DNA of 11,358 bases from Rhizobium sp. Q54 (GTDB lineage: Bacteria > Pseudomonadota > Alphaproteobacteria > Rhizobiales > Beijerinckiaceae), in NCBI GenBank assembly GCA_945901195.1, contig CAMDKB010000114.1, positions 1-11,358 on the forward strand, given 5' to 3'. The notes under the pieces were generated by a model. It did no database searches. It saw only the letters and a program-made list of their open reading frames with translations, and was not told the DNA's origin. The translations under genes were made by a program, and so were the position numbers. Shown piece by piece: positions 1 through 6,156 of the stretch; within the stretch, counting starts at the first letter, position 1; every line of letters begins with the position of its first letter.

Positions 1-1
1 G

Positions 2-1030
2 GCCTTCGCGAGCGTTGTGGCGGTCCTCTGGCTTGGCGCGCGCGACGTGCTTGCGGGAAATATCAGCGGCGGGTTGCTCGGACAATTTGTCCTTTATGCC
101 GTATTTGGCGCAAGCGCGTTGGGGCAATTGTCGGAAGTGTGGAGCGAGATTTCAGCGGCCGCTGGCGCGGCTGGCCGTATAGCCGAACTATTGGCTGTGA
201 AGCCGGCTATTGCTACACCGTCGTCGCCCGTGGCGTTGCCCGAGCCGCCGCGCGGTGAAATCGCCTTCGAAAAAGTCGCATTTGCTTTCGCTTCGCGGCC
301 TGGAAGTCCGGCTCTGCAGGACATATCCTTCAGTGTCCGCAGCGGCGAAACGCTAGCCATTGTCGGCCCTTCGGGCGCGGGCAAATCGACGCTCTTTCAA
401 TTGCTGATGCGCTTTTATGATCCTCAGTCCGGGCGGATTCTGGTGGATGGTGTCGATGTCTCGAAAGCCGATCCGGCTGCGTTGCGCCGGCGCATCGCGT
501 TGGTGCCGCAGGATGCGGTGATCTTTGGAACTTCGATTGCCGACAACATCCGCTATGGCCGCGAAGGCGCGTCACTGGAAAAAGTTGTAGCGGCGGCGCA
601 GCGAGCGGCAGCGGACGAATTCATTCGCGACCTGGCGGACGGCTACGATACCAAGGTCGGCGAGCGGGGCGTCATGTTATCGGGCGGACAAAAGCAGCGC
701 CTCGCCATTGCGCGCGCCATATTGAAGGATGCGCCCATCCTGCTTCTTGACGAGGCGACTTCAGCGCTTGATGCGGAGAACGAAACGCTCGTGCAACAGG
801 CGCTCGAAAATCTCATGGGGACACGCACAACCGTCGTCATCGCGCACAGGTTAGCCACCGTTCTCAAGGCTGACCGCATACTCGTCATCGACGACGGCAG
901 GATCGTTGAAGAGGGAGCGCATAGCGAACTCGTCGCGAAGAACGGACTCTATGCACGTCTGGCGAGGCTGCAATTTGATACGGGCACAAAGGTGGGCGAA
1001 GGGCTGAACGCAGCCAACGCAGCGGAATAA
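2..1030 (+). CDS. ABC exporter, fused permease/ATPase (MsbA-type half-transporter), 5' end missing
   Basis: This is the C-terminal 342 residues of an exporter in which the membrane domain is fused to its ATPase. The reading frame is open to the left window edge, so the true start and most of the membrane domain lie outside. Residues 1-50 contain the last hydrophobic membrane helix, and the nucleotide-binding domain starts near residue 85. Visible motifs are Walker A GPSGAGKST (122-130), a Q-loop in ALVPQD, the ABC signature LSGGQ (226-230), Walker B ILLLDE (246-251) and the switch histidine in IAHR (His282). All key ATPase residues are present, so the half-transporter should be active as a homodimer in the inner membrane. 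The family exports lipids, peptides or drugs, and the substrate cannot be read from this part. It converges on the GNAT gene across a 128-base gap. The domain resembles the MsbA/lipid-exporter class more than HlyB/PrtD-type secretion ATPases, so I do not link it to the RTX gene. Confidence 0.93.
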   Translation, partial: AFASVVAVLWLGARDVLAGNISGGLLGQFVLYAVFGASALGQLSEVWSEISAAAGAAGRIAELLAVKPAIATPSSPVALPEPPRGEIAFEKVAFAFASRPGSPALQDISFSVRSGETLAIVGPSGAGKSTLFQLLMRFYDPQSGRILVDGVDVSKADPAALRRRIALVPQDAVIFGTSIADNIRYGREGASLEKVVAAAQRAAADEFIRDLADGYDTKVGERGVMLSGGQKQRLAIARAILKDAPILLLDEATSALDAENETLVQQALENLMGTRTTVVIAHRLATVLKADRILVIDDGRIVEEGAHSELVAKNGLYARLARLQFDTGTKVGEGLNAANAAE

Positions 1031-1112
1031 AACGTCATACCAAGTGGCCCAATGACTTGCTTGTCAATCATTGTGGTTCCCGCGCATAGGCACGGACGCG
1101 CTATCGCGATTG

Positions 1113-1148
1113 ACCAACCTGGGGAGGTCGAGACTTCCGCAGGTTGGT
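1113..1148. terminator. Inverted repeat between convergent genes, possible bidirectional terminator
   Basis: ACCAACCT at 1113-1120 pairs perfectly with AGGTTGGT at 1141-1148. An inner GGAGG/CTTCC-type pairing (about 1123-1138) could extend the hairpin. It lies between the stop codons of the ABC exporter (1030) and the GNAT gene (1159), where a shared terminator would be expected. Neither side has a clear T-tract, so termination is inferred from position and symmetry only. The rest of 1031-1158 shows nothing else. Confidence 0.4.
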
Positions 1149-1158
1149 ATCAATCCAT

Positions 1159-1587
1159 CTATTCCCGCCATTCCATTGCGCCGGAGCCGTCACGCGGAAC
1201 AAAGCCTTCGCGCGCAAAAAATCGGATCGCCCTTTTGTTATCCGGTGGCACATCTGCGGTGAGGCCTGCAGGCGACAAGTGCTTTGCACGGTCCAGAAGT
1301 GTATTGGCAACACCTGCGCCGCGAGCGGTTGCCGCCACGGCGATACGAAGCAATACCCCGCGCGCGGGATCAAAAGTTGCAAATCCTGCAATGCCTCCGG
1401 TGCGCTTGTTCAGTGCGCAAACCGTCATGGCGCCAGTTTCATGCATGGCTTCAAGCTGGTGGAATACCCAGTCAAACTTTGCCATGTGCTTCATCAGTGG
1501 CTGGCTTGTATCCCAGCTTGCAATCCAGATGTCGGCGACATCCCAGTGATCGGGGCGAAGGAAGGTATGCAGATGAACATCATGCAT
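1159..1587 (-). CDS. GNAT family N-acetyltransferase
   Basis: A 142-residue protein, the usual size of a single-domain GNAT enzyme that moves an acetyl group from acetyl-CoA to an amine. The acetyl-CoA pyrophosphate-binding motif A is seen as RIAV followed by RGAGVA (residues 81-94). The C-terminal motif B is seen as N117, A120 and FF...GFV (123-130). The central strand before it (GGIAGFATFD, 64-73) also fits the fold. The start codon lies 3 bases after the TGA of the OmpA-domain gene. A GGAG within the last codons of that gene can serve as ribosome binding site, so the two are probably translated from one message. The substrate is unknown. Its place as last gene of a membrane-motor operon suggests, but does not show, a link to that complex or to the cell envelope. 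Confidence 0.85.
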   Translation of the reverse strand: MHDVHLHTFLRPDHWDVADIWIASWDTSQPLMKHMAKFDWVFHQLEAMHETGAMTVCALNKRTGGIAGFATFDPARGVLLRIAVAATARGAGVANTLLDRAKHLSPAGLTADVPPDNKRAIRFFAREGFVPRDGSGAMEWRE

Positions 1588-1590
1588 CGT

Positions 1591-2616
1591 TCATCGCTCC
1601 GTCAGTTTCAGCTCGATACGGCGATTGCGGCGCAATGCTTCATCGCCTTCGCCGGGATCGATCGGTTGGAACTCGCCGAAACCGGCTGCAACAAGACGTT
1701 GGGGTGCAACACCTTTCGACACGAGGAATTTGACGACAGAAATTGCGCGATCACTGGAAAGTTCCCAGTTGCTCTTGCCGGGGATGTTGACCGGGCGCTT
1801 GTCCGTGTGGCCATCCACCCGTATGACCCAGGGAATCTCAGGGGGAATTTCACGTTCGAGATCTGCGAGGGCTGACGCCAGCTTGTCGAGTTCCGCATGG
1901 CCTGCGGAGCTCATTTCGGATCTTCCGGTATCGAACAGGACTTCGGATTCGAACACAAAGCGATCACCGGCAATCCGGACACCGGGGCGGTTGCCAAGAA
2001 TTTCACGCAGGCGGCCAAAGAAGTCTGATCTGTAACGGGCGAGTTCCTGTACCTTTTGCGCCAGCGCTACATTCAGGCGCGAGCCGAGATCGGCGATGCG
2101 GACTTGCGATTCACGATCTTTCTTGCTGGACGCATCCAGAGCATCTTCAAGTGCTGCAAGCTGACGCCGCAAGGCCGCGATCTGCTGAGTGAGAATGTCG
2201 ACTTGCGAGGCCGCACGGGCTGACAATTGCTTTTCCGCTTCAAGCGCCAGTTCGGCGGATGTGAGCTTGCTGGACGTTTCGCTGACGCCGGTGCGCCCCG
2301 CATCAAGAAGGCCCTGAAGGCGAGCCTGATCTTTCCGGGCCGCATCCAGCGTGGACATCAGTTGAGAGACATTGGATTGCGTATCGGATCCGCGCGTCCT
2401 TTCAAGCGCTAGCAGGGAGGTTAGCTCCTCCACCTGCTTGTTCAGCTTGTTCAACGCGTCGTCCTTGCCGCTCACCTCCCGGGACAAAAAATATTGCCCG
2501 AGCATGAAAACCGACAGAAGAAAAATCATGCTCATCAGCATGACCGACAACGCGTCGACAAACCCCGGCCAGTAGTCGACCTGACTGAAGCGCCTGCGTG
2601 TGCGTGCGCCGGCCAT
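1591..2616 (-). CDS. MotB-like membrane protein with long coiled coil and OmpA peptidoglycan-binding domain
   Basis: A 341-residue stator-type protein. A basic N-terminus (residues 1-10) is followed by one membrane segment (about 18-44) with an aspartate, Asp21, near its start (FVDALSVMLM). This is where MotB, TolR and ExbD carry their proton-binding aspartate. Residues 50-200 are rich in Glu, Lys, Gln and Ala in heptad-like order and should form a long periplasmic coiled coil. Residues 214-341 are an OmpA C-terminal domain, with VDGHTD (267-272), NWELSSDRA (283-291), AAGFGE (310-315) and RNRRIEL (330-336) forming the peptidoglycan-binding site. The start codon overlaps the stop of the MotA-like gene by one base (TGATG), typical of translationally coupled partners. 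It probably anchors a proton-driven complex to the cell wall. It is not flagellar by context, since no other flagellar gene is present. Confidence 0.88.
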   Translation of the reverse strand: MAGARTRRRFSQVDYWPGFVDALSVMLMSMIFLLSVFMLGQYFLSREVSGKDDALNKLNKQVEELTSLLALERTRGSDTQSNVSQLMSTLDAARKDQARLQGLLDAGRTGVSETSSKLTSAELALEAEKQLSARAASQVDILTQQIAALRRQLAALEDALDASSKKDRESQVRIADLGSRLNVALAQKVQELARYRSDFFGRLREILGNRPGVRIAGDRFVFESEVLFDTGRSEMSSAGHAELDKLASALADLEREIPPEIPWVIRVDGHTDKRPVNIPGKSNWELSSDRAISVVKFLVSKGVAPQRLVAAGFGEFQPIDPGEGDEALRRNRRIELKLTER

Positions 2617-3572
2617 CAGCGGCGTTCCGATTCGCGTGAGAGCCGTTCGAGCAACATCTTGACTGCATTTTGCTGATCGGCCTGTGTTTGCACCCAGTCC
2701 CGGATCATCTGTTGCTCCGAGCGCATATGCTTGACCAGTCCCTGCACGCCTTCTGCGAGATTGGCGAGCGCTGCGCTGTTATTGCCCGCGGCTACAGAGG
2801 CTGAGAGCTTGGACAAGACATCTGCCAATTCTTGTGGAATGGCCCCGCGCGCGGCTGCATCCGCCAGGGGGTCAGTCGCGATGGCAGAGAGGTTATTTTC
2901 AAGCTCGTTGTAGAACCGGTTTTGCGCCTGCCCGGCCTGCAAATCGAGAAAACCGAGGATCAGCGATCCAGCCAGTCCAAAGAGCGAAGACGTGAACGCA
3001 ATCGACATGCCGGCGATGGGCGCCGAAAGACCGTTCTTCAGATCATCGAACATGACAGTCGCATCACTGCCACCGCGCATGGACTTGATGACCGTGCCGA
3101 TGGAGCCCACGGTTTCAAGCAGGCCCCAGAACGTGCCAAGCAGGCCCAGGAATACCAGCAGACCAGTCAGGTAGCGCGCGATCTCCCGGGATTCATCGAG
3201 GCGGGAGCCGATGGAATCGAGAATGGCGCGCAGCGTGATCGTGGAGATCACGGTGGATTGTCCGGCCCCCAGAAGTGTGGCCATGGGCGCAAGCAGAACA
3301 GGTGGCCGCACTTTTGAAGCGTCGCCTGCGCGCAGCGCATTGACCCAGCGCGCTTCTCGGACCAGCCGCCAGACCTGAACGATAGCGAGGAAAATGCCTA
3401 TGGCCAGAACGGTCAGGATCAGCGCGTTCAGTCCGGGATTGGCTTGAAAGGCGGTTAGGATCTGCTTGTAAAGGATGAGCGCCACGAAGCTCGCAAGCGC
3501 AAGAAACACAAGCATGCGCACCAGAAAAATATAAGGCGACGAGAGGCGGCCGGGATCACTGTCTTGCGCCAT
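2616..3572 (-). CDS. MotA/TolQ/ExbB-type proton channel protein
   Basis: A 318-residue inner-membrane protein. Hydrophobic segments lie at about 14-36, 48-67, 133-157 and 187-209. The last two carry the family core: LLGTFWGLLETVGSI (144-158) and a glycine- and small-residue-rich helix with APIAGMSIAFTSSLFG (184-199). In MotA/TolQ/ExbB these helices surround the partner's aspartate helix and form the proton path. The tail (about 215-318) is charged, mostly helical and probably cytoplasmic. The protein is far shorter than the ZorA subunit of the Zorya defence system, which has a long tail. The gene is first in an apparent operon with the OmpA-domain partner and the GNAT gene. Its ribosome binding site GAGG lies 7 bases before the ATG and is buried in a hairpin. 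What the complex drives is unknown; a Tol-Pal-like or envelope role is a guess. Confidence 0.88.
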   Translation of the reverse strand: MAQDSDPGRLSSPYIFLVRMLVFLALASFVALILYKQILTAFQANPGLNALILTVLAIGIFLAIVQVWRLVREARWVNALRAGDASKVRPPVLLAPMATLLGAGQSTVISTITLRAILDSIGSRLDESREIARYLTGLLVFLGLLGTFWGLLETVGSIGTVIKSMRGGSDATVMFDDLKNGLSAPIAGMSIAFTSSLFGLAGSLILGFLDLQAGQAQNRFYNELENNLSAIATDPLADAAARGAIPQELADVLSKLSASVAAGNNSAALANLAEGVQGLVKHMRSEQQMIRDWVQTQADQQNAVKMLLERLSRESERR

Positions 3573-3579
3573 GGGATGT

Positions 3580-3599
3580 CCTCACTGGCGGCCCAGAGG
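3580..3599 (-). promoter_or_regulatory. Hairpin that hides the ribosome binding site of the MotA-like gene
   Basis: On the minus strand, CCTCTGG is followed by the four-base loop GCCG, then CCA, a two-base bulge GT, and GAGG. GAGG is the Shine-Dalgarno sequence, 7 bases before the ATG. It pairs fully with CCTC, and TGG pairs with CCA, giving seven pairs. This could lower or regulate translation of the operon. It may also be chance, since the stem is short. Confidence 0.35.
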
Positions 3600-3622
3600 C
3601 CTAGGAGAGATTCGTATCCCTA

Positions 3623-3652
3623 TATGTAGAAGAAGATTGTGGCGCTTTCCAA
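3623..3652 (-). promoter_or_regulatory. Possible sigma-70-like promoter of the motor operon
   Basis: On the minus strand TTGGAA (3647-3652) and TACATA (3623-3628) are separated by 18 bases in the 88-base gap between the phosphatase and the MotA-like gene. The match to the TTGACA/TATAAT consensus is only partial, but the spacing and position are right for transcription of the three-gene operon. Confidence 0.28.
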
Positions 3653-3660
3653 TAGCTGGT

Positions 3661-4464
3661 TCAGGCGTTGCTGGATGCGGCCTTGATCAGCGCCAGAACC
3701 TGGCGGTGTATGGCCTCGTTGCCGGCGCAAATGGAGCCCTTTGCAAGCATGAAATCATTGTCGTCAGCATCAGTTACGTAACCTCCGGCTTCTTTCACGA
3801 GCAAAATGCCCGCTGCCATGTCCCACGGACTGAGGTCACGCTCCCAATAGGCGTCAAGCCGGCCTGAGGCGACCAGGGCCAGATCCAGGGAGGCTGCGCC
3901 AAAGCGACGGACATTATGAACCCGCGCCATTACGGCCGTCAGTTCCGCACGGAATTTGCCGTGGCTTTGCGCCTTGCCGATATGGGGTACGCCGCAGCCC
4001 ACCAGCGCGTCGGCGATTTCACGCCGTCCCGAAACACGCATACGATGGTTATTATACCAGGCGCCCTGGCCTTTTTCGGTGAGATACGTTTCGTCCGTCG
4101 CGGGGTTATAGACGACGCCAGCGACCAATTGTCCTTCGCGCTCCAGGGCAATGGAAATGGCAAAAAAAGGCAGGCCGTGAAGGAAATTGGTGGTGCCATC
4201 CAACGGATCAATAATCCAGCGATGGGACTTGTCGCTGCCTTCGATCTCGCCACCTTCTTCCATCTGGAAGCCGTAACCGGGGCGCGCCTTCGCGAGTTCT
4301 TCGTAGAGGGTCTTTTCAGCCTTCTTGTCGGCTGCCGTCACGAAATCGCCGGGTCCCTTGATGGACACTTGCAGGTTTTCCACCTCGCCAAAGTCACGCT
4401 TGAGCCCGCGCCCGGCCTTGATGGCGGCGGCTGTCATGATATTCATCAACGCGGAGCGGATCAT
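3661..4464 (-). CDS. suhB: Inositol monophosphatase family protein (SuhB-type)
   Basis: A 267-residue magnesium-dependent sugar-phosphate phosphatase, the normal family length. It shows GDFVTAAD (39-46), the acidic pair Glu69-Glu70 before GGE, and the signature DPLDGTTNF (86-94) with metal ligands Asp86 and Asp89. The second signature is WDMAAG (214-219) with Asp215, followed by the glycine-rich EAGG (225-228). All catalytic residues are present, so it should hydrolyse myo-inositol 1-phosphate or a related phosphate in the cytoplasm. In E. coli the homologue SuhB also acts in rRNA transcription, and whether that holds here cannot be told. The ATG at 4464 gives the full N-terminal helix but lacks a clear Shine-Dalgarno sequence. 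Internal ATGs at residues 7 and 10 are alternatives. The 91 bases upstream contain no convincing promoter. Confidence 0.92.
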   Translation of the reverse strand: MIRSALMNIMTAAAIKAGRGLKRDFGEVENLQVSIKGPGDFVTAADKKAEKTLYEELAKARPGYGFQMEEGGEIEGSDKSHRWIIDPLDGTTNFLHGLPFFAISIALEREGQLVAGVVYNPATDETYLTEKGQGAWYNNHRMRVSGRREIADALVGCGVPHIGKAQSHGKFRAELTAVMARVHNVRRFGAASLDLALVASGRLDAYWERDLSPWDMAAGILLVKEAGGYVTDADDNDFMLAKGSICAGNEAIHRQVLALIKAASSNA

Positions 4465-4555
4465 CTCAGGGTCAGTCTCGATTTTGGGGGATGCGGGAGA
4501 CCGTTCCTTCGCCCGTTATCACTATGGCGTCAAGTTTTGCAGCGCCGCAGAGACG

Positions 4556-5194
4556 TCAAATCACGAATGTAAAATCAGCCGCCGACACGGTAAGAGATGG
4601 CACTTCAGCCAGGGGCAAAACCGTCGCGATCTGCACATTGCCACCGCTGGCCGAGCCGTTCGTATCGAAAAACAAGGCGCCGTTGCTGTAGTTGAATACG
4701 AAACGCGTGGTGGTATCACCGCCGTTGGCCGCAGCGCCTTTGCTGTTGCTGATAAATTGCAGGCCCGAGAGAACTTGCCCCGCAACGAGGCCCGCGCCGA
4801 ACAGGGAGGCCGAAATCTCGATTTGGTCGTCCGCTGAGAGGAAATCTCTCAAGACGTCGCGATCAGCCGCCAGCTTCTGCAAGACGAAAACATCGTTGCC
4901 CAGACCGCCGTAAAGGTTGTCAGCGCCAGTGCCGCCAACCATGCGATCGTTGCCAGCCTGCCCGTAGAGGTTGTCGATGCCGCCTCCACCCATCAAGACA
5001 TCGGCGCCGCCGTTGCTGCCATAAATTCGGTTTCCAAATTCATTGCCTGAGAGGATGCGCCCGGTTGATCCGGAATTGGCGTAGAGATATTCGATCTCGT
5101 CGCCGCCACCGAGGGTGTAGTCGACACTGGCGTAAATTTTATCGACGAGACCTTCGCTGGCATTTTCATTTGTCTCATGGTTGATGTTGTCCAC
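4556..5194 (-). CDS. Downstream fragment of the interrupted RTX protein, with the secretion C-terminus
   Basis: A 212-residue stretch from a possible GTG at 5194 that has no Shine-Dalgarno sequence in front of it. It is probably not translated on its own. It holds the third copy of the larger module and four RTX nonapeptides (69-104, the last being GGLGNDVFV). A C-terminal domain follows with ADDQIEISASLFG (121-133), a RFVFNYSNGALFFDTNG stretch (164-180) and a hydrophobic end SAADFTFVI (204-212). This arrangement is typical of the C-terminal secretion region of type I-exported RTX proteins. No frameshift or further stop is seen, so decay of the gene, if real, is recent. Confidence 0.45.
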   Translation of the reverse strand: MDNINHETNENASEGLVDKIYASVDYTLGGGDEIEYLYANSGSTGRILSGNEFGNRIYGSNGGADVLMGGGGIDNLYGQAGNDRMVGGTGADNLYGGLGNDVFVLQKLAADRDVLRDFLSADDQIEISASLFGAGLVAGQVLSGLQFISNSKGAAANGGDTTTRFVFNYSNGALFFDTNGSASGGNVQIATVLPLAEVPSLTVSAADFTFVI

Positions 5195-5221
5195 GTAGAA
5201 GGTGTCGTTGCCGAGGCCTCA
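4973..5221 (-). repeat. RTX large module, copy 3, starting at the internal stop
   Basis: Third copy. The first codon is the TGA that should be glycine, followed by GLGND, YVDN, KIYASVDYTLG, IEYLYANSG and SGNEFGNRIYG. It is the most diverged of the three (GNEFGN for GNELDN, GGGGID for GGAGND). Confidence 0.7.
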
Positions 5222-6043
5222 GTTCATGATAGCGATGCCGCCGCGGCCATCCAGAACGTCGTTTCCTGCTCCGCCGTTGAGCGTATCGTTCCCGCCCAGT
5301 GTGTTCCCATAAATACGATTGTCGAGCTCATTGCCGGTCAAGACTAGCCCTGTCGCGCCTGCATTGACATAGAGGTATTCGATGGATGCACCAATTGCGG
5401 GTATGTAGTTGACGCTCGCATAAACGGTGTCTGTGCCTTCCCCACCATTTTCGTTTGTCTGGTCATTGATATCGTCTACGTAAAACTTGTCGTTACCTAA
5501 CCCGCCATTCATATTGTCGACGCCGGTGTTGCCGTTGATGGAATCGTTGCCCGCGCCGCCGTAAAGCGTGTAATTGCCGGATCTGCCATCCAGTATGTCG
5601 TTGCCTGCGCCACCGTCGATTGTATCGGCTCCAGTTGTTGCGCCATAGATGCGGTTATCAAGCTCGTTGCCTGTGAGAACGCGGCCAAGAGAACCAGCAT
5701 TTGCATAAAGGAATTCAATCGACTGCCCGATTCCCAGAGTGTAATTGACAGACGAAAAGACGGTATCTGTTCCCTCGTTTGCTAGTTCAATGATCAGGTC
5801 GTTGAGATTATCGACGTAGTATTTATCATTGCCAGCGCCGCCGATCATCCTGTCACTGCCGGCGCCGCCGTTTATTGTATCGTCGCCCGCCCCGCCGCTA
5901 AGGACGTTATTGCTGGCATCACCTGTCAGCGTGTCGTTGGCGCCGGAGCCGGTTACATTTTCGAAACCCGAGATGATATCGCCGGTGGCGTCGCCGCCGC
6001 TTGTCAAATTGAGCGCAAGATACAGAATTGAGGCCGCTCTCAC
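5219..6043 (-). CDS. Upstream fragment of the interrupted RTX protein
   Basis: A 274-residue product ending at the internal TGA. Translation would begin at GTG 6043, which has only a weak GCGGAA upstream. There is no signal peptide. It contains the blade-like GGDATGD...FENVTGS segment (16-33). Good RTX nonapeptides start at residues 50, 59, 68, 144, 162, 180 and 257, and degenerate ones at 153 and 266, where the calcium-binding Asp is replaced by Tyr or Ala. Two copies of a larger module lie at 68-149 and 180-262. If made, it would lack the C-terminal secretion signal and could not be exported by a type I system, so a function is unlikely. Confidence 0.5.
   Translation of the reverse strand: MRAASILYLALNLTSGGDATGDIISGFENVTGSGANDTLTGDASNNVLSGGAGDDTINGGAGSDRMIGGAGNDKYYVDNLNDLIIELANEGTDTVFSSVNYTLGIGQSIEFLYANAGSLGRVLTGNELDNRIYGATTGADTIDGGAGNDILDGRSGNYTLYGGAGNDSINGNTGVDNMNGGLGNDKFYVDDINDQTNENGGEGTDTVYASVNYIPAIGASIEYLYVNAGATGLVLTGNELDNRIYGNTLGGNDTLNGGAGNDVLDGRGGIAIMN
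5258..5506 (-). repeat. RTX large module, copy 2
   Basis: Second copy, from GGLGND through YVDD, GTDTVYASVNY, IEYLYVNAG and TGNELDNRIYG to GGAGND. It is separated from copy 1 by three extra nonapeptides and from copy 3 by only one. Confidence 0.75.
5597..5842 (-). repeat. RTX large module, copy 1
   Basis: First of three copies of a roughly 82-residue module. It runs from a GGAGND nonapeptide through YVDN, GTDTVFSSVNYTLG, IEFLYANAG and TGNELDNRIYG to the next GGAGND. Confidence 0.75.
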
Positions 6044-6106
6044 TTCCGCAAACGTTCAATACTGACAATAGTCTATGAGGAAATAAATTGTAACAGATTT
6101 TATATT

Positions 6107-6124
6107 GGCGCGGATAACTGCGCC
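6107..6124. repeat. Short inverted repeat downstream of the Sel1 gene
   Basis: GGCGC (6107-6111) pairs with GCGCC (6120-6124), with one further wobble pair inside. It lies 33 bases after the Sel1-repeat stop codon on the minus strand. The following bases are A-rich rather than T-rich, so it is at best a weak terminator. A TACAAT box on the minus strand (6087-6092) lies between it and the RTX start, but no matching -35 box is seen. Confidence 0.25.
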
Positions 6125-6156
6125 GTTGGCCGCGACATCGACATCCCCAGCGTTTC

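Larger units (their letters stand above)
4556..6043 (-). pseudogene. RTX calcium-binding (hemolysin-type) secreted protein gene, interrupted by an in-frame TGA and N-terminally short
   Basis: One continuous reading frame of 496 codons is broken only by TGA at 5219-5221. Both halves carry glycine- and aspartate-rich RTX nonapeptides of the GGxGxDxUx type and share a three-fold larger module, so they once formed one protein. The stop falls on the first glycine of a nonapeptide: the sequence reads MN-stop-GLGND, where the parallel module reads MNGGLGND. A single GGA to TGA change explains it. Upstream, the frame opens only after a TGA at 6056-6058. The first residues already match the middle of the usual RTX module (TSGGDATGD, then SGFENVTGS), so the normal N-terminus seems lost. 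The C-terminus looks like an intact type I secretion region. Sequencing error or readthrough are alternatives. It sits between housekeeping-type genes with no secretion ATPase or HlyD partner nearby. Confidence 0.8.

Noticed and set aside
2..1030. ABC gene as the type I secretion ATPase for the RTX protein
   Set aside because: It is 3.5 kb away on the other strand, no membrane-fusion protein gene is next to it, and its ATPase domain looks like the MsbA class.
1144..1875. Long plus-strand open frames opposite the GNAT and OmpA-domain genes
   Set aside because: They have no recognisable domain, are cysteine- and histidine-rich in the manner of antisense frames, and lie opposite clear minus-strand genes.
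1591..3572. Zorya-type anti-phage system
   Set aside because: The MotA-like and OmpA-domain pair resembles ZorA and ZorB in layout, but the MotA-like protein is only 318 residues without the long tail. No ZorC, ZorD or ZorE gene lies on either side; the neighbours are a GNAT enzyme and a SuhB-type phosphatase.
3916..4572. 218-codon plus-strand open frame opposite the phosphatase gene
   Set aside because: The minus strand here encodes the full phosphatase signatures; the plus frame shows no domain and is a shadow.
5219..5221. UGA read as an amino acid (selenocysteine, or glycine as in the Gracilibacteria code)
   Set aside because: Most genes in the window end in TGA (gap, pgk, the ThiE-like gene and others) and use TGG for tryptophan, so the standard code applies. 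The expected residue is glycine in a repeat, not a redox site.
4973..5842. Tandem DNA repeat or CRISPR-like array
   Set aside because: The periodicity follows codon-level RTX modules with diverged nucleotides. There are no identical short repeats with unique spacers.
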